A stretch of DNA of 64,000 nt from CALINF01 sp039980455 (GTDB taxonomy: Bacteria; Pseudomonadota; Gammaproteobacteria; Pseudomonadales; Halieaceae), in NCBI GenBank assembly GCA_039980455.1, contig JBDXCG010000003.1:1488001-1552000 (forward strand), given 5' to 3'. Numbering within the stretch: the stretch's first letter is position 1; each line of letters begins with the position of its first letter. The notes beneath the pieces were generated by a model, which was not told the origin of the DNA, searched no databases, and saw only the letters and a list, made by a program, of their open reading frames with translations. Shown piece after piece: positions 59,701 through 64,000 of this stretch. The position numbers were made by a program, and so were the translations under genes.

Positions 59701-60631
59701 AAAAAGGCGCTATGGCTGTGGGGTGGTTGTGTGTCTCGACTTTCATCAGCAAGTGGATGTTCTCTTGAGAGAAGTCGTATTCGCCGGTATCGGGGTCGGG
59801 GTAAAAGCGGCCTGCGTGATGCCCCTCAACTACCGCGGCATTGTCAGAATAGGCTGAGAGAACGTTATCGCCGCCCACCGTGTTGGTGTTTCGAATCATG
59901 CTAAACAGCGAGTGGGGCTGTTCTTCTCCATCGATTGTCCAGCTGGCATTGAATATCTTGTGTCGACAATGCTCAGAGTTGGCCTGGGCAAACATCATCA
60001 GCTCAATATCATGAGGGTTGCGCCCTAGTGTACGAAAGCTATCGGTCAGATAGTCGATCTCATCATCCGCCAGTGCCAGACCCAGCTCTCGGTTGGCAGC
60101 AACCAATGCCTCGCGGCCACCCGCTAGAACGTCTACCGAGGTCATGGGGGCTGGCTCGGCGTGCGCAAACAAAGATTCCACTGCCTCAACTGAATCGAGT
60201 ACTGACTCGGTCATGCGATCGTGAACCAGTGCGCATACGCTCGCAAAATCGGCATCATCGAGAGCATCGGGCCAGTCAAAGTAGTAGGCAACGCCGCGTT
60301 CTAACCGCAGCACACTCAGCAATCCACAGTTGTGAGCAATATCACTGGCCTTACTCGACCACGGCGAGATGGTTCCCGCACGCGGGACCACCATGGCAAG
60401 TTTGCCTAATGATCCCGCCAATTCGGTCTCAGCCGAATGGGCGTCGGGACCATAGTCCAAAAGGCTCTCAAGCACATCGCGCTCGTCGTCGCTTAGCGAC
60501 TGAGACAGATCTGCAAAATGCATATACCTGGCATGCAGGATCTTTAGGTCAGGATGAATGGTGGACAGTTTCTGGTGCAACTTGTCCAATCGGAACGCTG
60601 ACAGTGCTGATGCACCGGGCAGGATTAGCAT
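56729..60631 (-). CDS. purL: Phosphoribosylformylglycinamidine synthase PurL
   Basis: Makes FGAM from FGAR, glutamine and ATP, the fourth step of purine synthesis. At 1300 residues it is the long, single-chain gammaproteobacterial form. An N-terminal domain is followed by the synthetase core (NSEHCRHKIFNASW near 217-230, VETHNHPTAIAPFSGAGTGSGGEIRDEGAVGRGSKP near 294-330). The C-terminal glutaminase carries the nucleophile in LGVCNGCQM (about 1143) and His/Glu in PHPERVFRT. It stands opposite mltF, the standard purL/mltF divergence. Confidence 0.99.
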   Translation of the reverse strand: MLILPGASALSAFRLDKLHQKLSTIHPDLKILHARYMHFADLSQSLSDDERDVLESLLDYGPDAHSAETELAGSLGKLAMVVPRAGTISPWSSKASDIAHNCGLLSVLRLERGVAYYFDWPDALDDADFASVCALVHDRMTESVLDSVEAVESLFAHAEPAPMTSVDVLAGGREALVAANRELGLALADDEIDYLTDSFRTLGRNPHDIELMMFAQANSEHCRHKIFNASWTIDGEEQPHSLFSMIRNTNTVGGDNVLSAYSDNAAVVEGHHAGRFYPDPDTGEYDFSQENIHLLMKVETHNHPTAIAPFSGAGTGSGGEIRDEGAVGRGSKPKVGMTGFSVSNLNIPGYAQPWETDYGKPSRIVSALDIMTEGPIGGAAFNNEFGRPNLCGYFRSFEQEAAGVNGPEVRGYHKPIMLAGGFGNVRQEHVEKGDFGAGAKLIVLGGPAMLIGLGGGAASSMASGSSHEDLDFASVQRQNPEMERRCQEVIDRCWQLGEENPIAFIHDVGAGGLSNALPELVKDGGRGGRFNLRSVPNDEPGMTPMEIWCNESQERYVMAVEPENLARFEEICVRERCPYAVVGEATDELHLSVDDKQFDNYPVDLPMSILFGKPPKMHRTVDRQTVALPGLRLDVSVAEAVDRVLQLPSVASKHFLITIGDRTVTGMVARDQMAGPWQVPVADCAVTTVSYDSNAGEAMAIGERTPLALISGPASARMAIAEAITNICASSIAQMSDIKLSANWMCAAGYGNEDEVLYDTVRTVGMEFCPALGITVPVGKDSMSMRTTWEQDGEDRSVTAPVSLVVTAFAPVVDATLSVTPQLQPDTPSELVLLDLGRGANRLGASALAQVFGQTGDTAPDIERAEDVKAFFSLVQSILAARSLLAYHDRSDGGLLTTLVEMAFAGRCGLDIDLALVPGEALAKLFNEEAGAVLQVPSAVLDGVLAQAESLGLSDCLHRIGRAIPGDTVTVLDGQTTLLQDSRARLQALWSRTSFEIQSLRDNPDCAREEFERIGHESDPGLSAALTFDPQDDIAMPFIQTGIRPRVAVLREQGVNGHVEMAAAFHRAGFNPVDVHMSDVLAGRIALSEFKGLVACGGFSYGDVLGAGEGWAKSIRFNAAARDAFSEFFHRTDTFTLGVCNGCQMVSTLKDLIPGAQHWPRFVRNRSEQFEARLTLVQVQESASVLLQGMAGSHLPIAVAHGEGRAEFANANDLAACDTSGAVALRYVENDLTRATRYPANPNGSPEGISGLTSLDGRATIMMPHPERVFRTVQHSWAPSEWGEDAGWLRLFRNARQWLG

Positions 60632-60772
60632 GCTGAGCGAGGCTCCAGGCGGGCGTGATCGGAAAGCGCAACATTGTACCCACTTGTCCGGCCATCGTTA
60701 ACTGAAATTCACGTTCAATACCATGGTAATTATCCCTGTTAGGGCAGCGGCCGGACTCGCTACACTGAGCAA

Positions 60773-62209
60773 ATGAGCCGAACTGTGATCGCTTGGAACT
60801 GCATTGTTATCTTTGGATTAAGCCTGTTGGTGGGCTGTTCGACCGAGGACAGCCTTGAGCGAATCCGCAGCAGCGGCGAGTTAATCGTTGTCAGCCGCAA
60901 TAGCCCCACTACCTACTATCTCGGAAGCGAGGGACCTGCTGGGTTCGAATATGATCTCGTAACTCTGCTTGCTGAAGACCTGGGAGTAACCGTTAAAGTC
61001 CGTGAGGCTTTCAGCCTCGATGATATCTTCAGTCAGCTGCACCGCAGAGAGGCTGATCTGGCTGCGGCTGGGCTTACTTTGACGGGTCAGCGCGACGCCC
61101 AATACCAACACTCTCGTGCCTACTACACACTCACCCCACAAGTCGTGTACAAAACCGGGCAGGCTAAGCCCCGACGGCCACAAGACCTGGTTGGCAAACA
61201 AATACTGATCCTAGAGGGGAGCAGCCACTCTGAGTCGTTGCACGCGCTAAAAGCTACCGGCATGCCTGAGTTGACGTGGGACGAGGTAGCAGACGTTGAC
61301 TCGATGGAGCTACTGGAACTGCTCGATGCGGGCGAGGCAGAACTGGTGATCATCGACTCCAATGAATTTGCAGTCCAGCAGAGCCTTTATCCACGCCTTG
61401 AAGTCGCATTTAACCTCGGTTCCCAGCAGGACATGGTGTGGTATCTGCGGCAAGGCACCGAAAACAATGCACTGGAGGCCTATTTGAGCGAATTCATTGA
61501 ACGACTCTCTGCCGATGGCACGCTGGAACGCTTGAAAGACCTTCACTTTGGCCACGCCGGGCAGATGTCGCGCATTGGCTCTCACACCTTTGCACGCAAC
61601 ATGCGCAAGAAGCTACCGGACTATCGAGAGCTGATACAGCAGGTGGCTAAGGAGTATCAGCTGGACTGGACACTTGTTGCCGCCATCGCGTATCAGGAAT
61701 CACACTGGGACCCCACGGCTACATCGCCAACCGGAGTTCGGGGAATGATGATGCTAACCCTGCCAACGGCGCGCGAAATGGGCGTTACCGACCGCACAGA
61801 TCCCCTCCAAAGCCTGCGTGGTGGCGCTCGTTACTTAAAGAATGTCAGGCGGCGACTACCGAAAGATATCTACGAGCCTGACCGAACCTGGCTCGCACTA
61901 GCGGCGTACAATATTGGATTGGGGCACCTGGAAGACGCTCGGGTGATCACTGAGCGTCGAGGTGGAGATCCACATCTTTGGAGCGACGTGATGCAAAGCC
62001 TGCCATTGCTACAGAAAAGCTCCTGGTACCAGACCACGCGATATGGCTATGCCAGAGGGTTAGAGGCGGCGAACTATGTGCAAAATATTCGCCATTATCA
62101 GAACATTCTCAGCTGGCAGGGGTTGCCCGACCAGCAACCGCTTGCACCTGTTGTATTGGAAACCTATCTGCCTCAGAGTCTGGCCAAAAGCAGACTGTCG
62201 GCGCTGTAG
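60773..62209 (+). CDS. mltF: Membrane-bound lytic murein transglycosylase F (MltF)
   Basis: A periplasmic lytic transglycosylase cleaving peptidoglycan; 478 residues. Signal and lipobox SLLVGCS (Cys near 22), then a solute-binding-like domain (about 30-265, with GELIVVSRNSPTTYY and GFEYDLVTLLAEDLGV). The lysozyme-like catalytic domain follows, with the Glu in AIAYQESHWDPTATSPTGVRG (about 308-328) and AAYNIGLGHLEDA (about 380). It is divergent from purL and converges on tadA with 11 bases between stops. Confidence 0.97.
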   Translation: MSRTVIAWNCIVIFGLSLLVGCSTEDSLERIRSSGELIVVSRNSPTTYYLGSEGPAGFEYDLVTLLAEDLGVTVKVREAFSLDDIFSQLHRREADLAAAGLTLTGQRDAQYQHSRAYYTLTPQVVYKTGQAKPRRPQDLVGKQILILEGSSHSESLHALKATGMPELTWDEVADVDSMELLELLDAGEAELVIIDSNEFAVQQSLYPRLEVAFNLGSQQDMVWYLRQGTENNALEAYLSEFIERLSADGTLERLKDLHFGHAGQMSRIGSHTFARNMRKKLPDYRELIQQVAKEYQLDWTLVAAIAYQESHWDPTATSPTGVRGMMMLTLPTAREMGVTDRTDPLQSLRGGARYLKNVRRRLPKDIYEPDRTWLALAAYNIGLGHLEDARVITERRGGDPHLWSDVMQSLPLLQKSSWYQTTRYGYARGLEAANYVQNIRHYQNILSWQGLPDQQPLAPVVLETYLPQSLAKSRLSAL

Positions 62210-62220
62210 ACTATTCGAGC

Positions 62221-62676
62221 CTAGCGGCGCGCGCGAAAAAAATTGCGCAACTTTTCAGCACTGGCGTCAGCCATCACACCTTCTTTCCAGTTAACCTTGT
62301 GATTGTAAAAGGATTCATCAAGTAAGCTGCAGGTACTGCAGATTGCACCCGCGCGCGGTTCACGGGCAGCAAACACCAGCGTTGCAATGCGGGCATGTAC
62401 AAGTGCACCGGCACACATAGAGCAGGGCTCAAGCGTGACATAAAGCGTAGCATCAGGAAGACGATAATTTTCCGCAGCCGCTGCTGCACTTCTAAGAGCG
62501 ACAACCTCCGCGTGGGCAGTAGGATCATTGGCGGATATCACCTGATTGAAACCCTCTCCCAGACACTCCCCATCACGCACCACTACTGCGCCAACAGGTA
62601 CCTCACCCAACGTCTCCGCCTCGTCAGCCAGTATCAGGGCTCGTGCCATCCAATACTCGTGCGAAGATTCAGCCAT
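62221..62676 (-). CDS. tadA: tRNA-adenosine deaminase TadA
   Basis: Converts adenosine-34 to inosine in tRNA-Arg(ACG); 151 residues. The catalytic HAE (DPTAHAEVVALRSA, about 50-63) and the zinc ligands PCSMCAGALVHARI (about 83-96) are complete. The basic C-terminal end (EKLRNFFRARR) matches the tRNA-binding helix. It begins three bases after guaA ends, probably cotranscribed with it, and its stop faces that of mltF. Confidence 0.97.
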   Translation of the reverse strand: MAESSHEYWMARALILADEAETLGEVPVGAVVVRDGECLGEGFNQVISANDPTAHAEVVALRSAAAAAENYRLPDATLYVTLEPCSMCAGALVHARIATLVFAAREPRAGAICSTCSLLDESFYNHKVNWKEGVMADASAEKLRNFFRARR

Positions 62677-62679
62677 TGG

Positions 62680-64000
62680 CTATTCCCACTCGATGGTGGC
62701 CGGCGGCTTACTGCTTACATCATAGGTAACGCGCGACACACCACTGATCTCGTTAATGATGCGATTGGACACGAGCTCGAGTAATTCATAAGGCAGATGT
62801 GCCCAGCGAGCGGTCATAAAGTCGACGGTTTCCACCGCTCGCAGCGCGATAACGTACTCATAGCGCCGTGCATCACCTACCACACCCACCGACTTTACTG
62901 GCAGGAACACGGCAAATGCTTGGCTGGTTTTGTGATACCAGTCGGACCGATGTAACTCTTCGATGAAAATGGCATCGGCTTCACGCAATAGCTCGGCATA
63001 CTCCTTTTTGACCTCTCCGAGGATTCTCACGCCCAGACCCGGACCAGGAAACGGGTGTCGATAGACCATGTCGTAGGGCAATCCCAATTCCAGGCCGATC
63101 TGACGCACCTCGTCCTTAAACAATTCCCGAAGCGGTTCAACAAGTTCAAGCGCCATATCATCCGGTAAGCCACCCACATTGTGATGCGACTTGATTACAT
63201 GAGCCTTCCCGGTTTTGGCACCAGCGGACTCAATCACATCGGGGTAAATCGTGCCTTGAGCCAACCAGTTAACATCACGCAGCCGAGTGGCCTCTTCATC
63301 GAATACCTCGATAAAGGTGTTTCCGATCACCTTGCGCTTTTGCTCGGGGTCAGACACACCCGCCAACTTACCCAAAAACAGGTCTTCGGCATCCACACGG
63401 ATGACCGTCACACCCATGTTCTTGGCAAACATTTCCATCACCTGATCGCCCTCGCGCAGGCGCAACAATCCGTTGTCGACAAATACGCACGTCAACTGAT
63501 CACCAATCGCGCGATGCAATAAGGCGGCCACAACAGAGGAATCAACGCCACCAGACAGACCCAGAAGCACCTTATCGGTGCCCACCGTTTTTTGCACTCG
63601 AGCAATTGCATCTTCAACAATATTCGCCGCCGTCCACAGTACATCGCAGCCGCAAATTTCCAGTGCGAAGTGCTCAAAAATACGCTTGCCCTGCAGTGTG
63701 TGCGTCACCTCAGGGTGAAACTGTATGCCGAACCAGGGTTTCTCCTTGTGCGCCATTCCCGCAATCGGACAGTTATCAGTCTCTGCAGTCAGCTCAAAAT
63801 CGTCAGGTAGCTCAATTACCTTGTCACCATGACTCATCCACACGTCCAGCAACGAGTTGCCCTCTGAGTCAATATGATCACGGATATCGTGTAACAACCC
63901 TCCTTGCGCCACCGAGCGAATCTGAGCATAGCCAAACTCACTGGTCGTCGAAGGCGAAACCTTGCCGCCAAACTGCTCGGCCATTGTCTGCATGCCGTAA
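62680..64000 (-). CDS. guaA: GMP synthase (glutamine-hydrolysing), 5' end outside the window
   Basis: Converts XMP to GMP using glutamine ammonia and ATP. About 440 codons are visible, running off the right edge; about 80-90 N-terminal residues with the glutaminase Cys are missing. The rest of the glutaminase triad (GIQFHPEVTHT), the ATP-pyrophosphatase loop GLSGGVDSSVVAALLHR and the C-terminal dimerisation domain ending IEWE are present. GuaA is usually preceded by guaB, which would lie beyond the edge. It forms an operon with tadA. Confidence 0.98.
   Translation of the reverse strand, partial: YGMQTMAEQFGGKVSPSTTSEFGYAQIRSVAQGGLLHDIRDHIDSEGNSLLDVWMSHGDKVIELPDDFELTAETDNCPIAGMAHKEKPWFGIQFHPEVTHTLQGKRIFEHFALEICGCDVLWTAANIVEDAIARVQKTVGTDKVLLGLSGGVDSSVVAALLHRAIGDQLTCVFVDNGLLRLREGDQVMEMFAKNMGVTVIRVDAEDLFLGKLAGVSDPEQKRKVIGNTFIEVFDEEATRLRDVNWLAQGTIYPDVIESAGAKTGKAHVIKSHHNVGGLPDDMALELVEPLRELFKDEVRQIGLELGLPYDMVYRHPFPGPGLGVRILGEVKKEYAELLREADAIFIEELHRSDWYHKTSQAFAVFLPVKSVGVVGDARRYEYVIALRAVETVDFMTARWAHLPYELLELVSNRIINEISGVSRVTYDVSSKPPATIEWE

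Overview
The window is a chromosomal segment of a gammaproteobacterium. The block guaA-tadA-mltF-purL, secDF, suhB/trmJ, iscS, ndk-rlmN-pilW-rodZ-ispG-hisS-yfgM-bamB-der is the classic gammaproteobacterial order. The moderate GC content, AbgT and SLC13 transporters, many short-chain dehydrogenases, and small oxidoreductases suggest a marine heterotroph, possibly of the Halieaceae/Spongiibacteraceae (Cellvibrionales) type. That placement is inference. I see no rRNA, tRNA, CRISPR array, insertion sequence, prophage or plasmid function. No gene-free stretch exceeds about 300 bases.

Layout. 1-8 kb: a partial SLC13 permease, a thioredoxin-fold peroxiredoxin, malate synthase G behind a structured leader, a VOC protein, a small SutA-like protein, RecQ, and a cofactor-less SDR with the full halohydrin dehalogenase fingerprint. 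8-30 kb is an accessory catabolic region: an alpha/beta hydrolase, an M28 peptidase, SDRs, a class I-like HMG-CoA reductase, ArfB, a DUF2884 protein, a D-2-hydroxyacid dehydrogenase with a ThuA-like protein, a metallo-beta-lactamase-fold hydrolase, a nitronate-monooxygenase-like flavoprotein, a 2OG-Fe(II) oxygenase with a transglutaminase-like TPR lipoprotein, DCC and flavin reductase genes, an AbgT transporter, a kappa-class isomerase, a porin with a PliI-like protein, an APC permease and a sulfotransferase. 30-38 kb: recA-recX under a LexA box, a coupled amidoligase/M14 deacylase pair, a lipoprotein, a DDAH-like hydrolase, and a Zn-ribbon/DUF389 pair. 38-41.5 kb: a five-gene YtrA-type operon (membrane protein, DUF2807 protein, GntR regulator, ABC ATPase, ABC permease). 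41.5-64 kb: the conserved housekeeping block.

How the parts fit. The YtrA-type operon has a promoter whose -10 lies inside a perfect palindrome, GGTGTTATA-N6-TATAACACC. A copy with one changed base sits 27 kb away in front of a secreted DUF2884 gene, defining a small candidate regulon. In the housekeeping block the isc locus is reduced to iscS alone: no iscR, iscU, iscA, hscBA or fdx lies between trmJ and ndk, and IscS lacks the usual C-terminal tail. RodZ is reduced to its cytoplasmic helix-turn-helix and membrane anchor. ispG (MEP pathway) shares the window with HMG-CoA reductase, normally a mevalonate-pathway enzyme.
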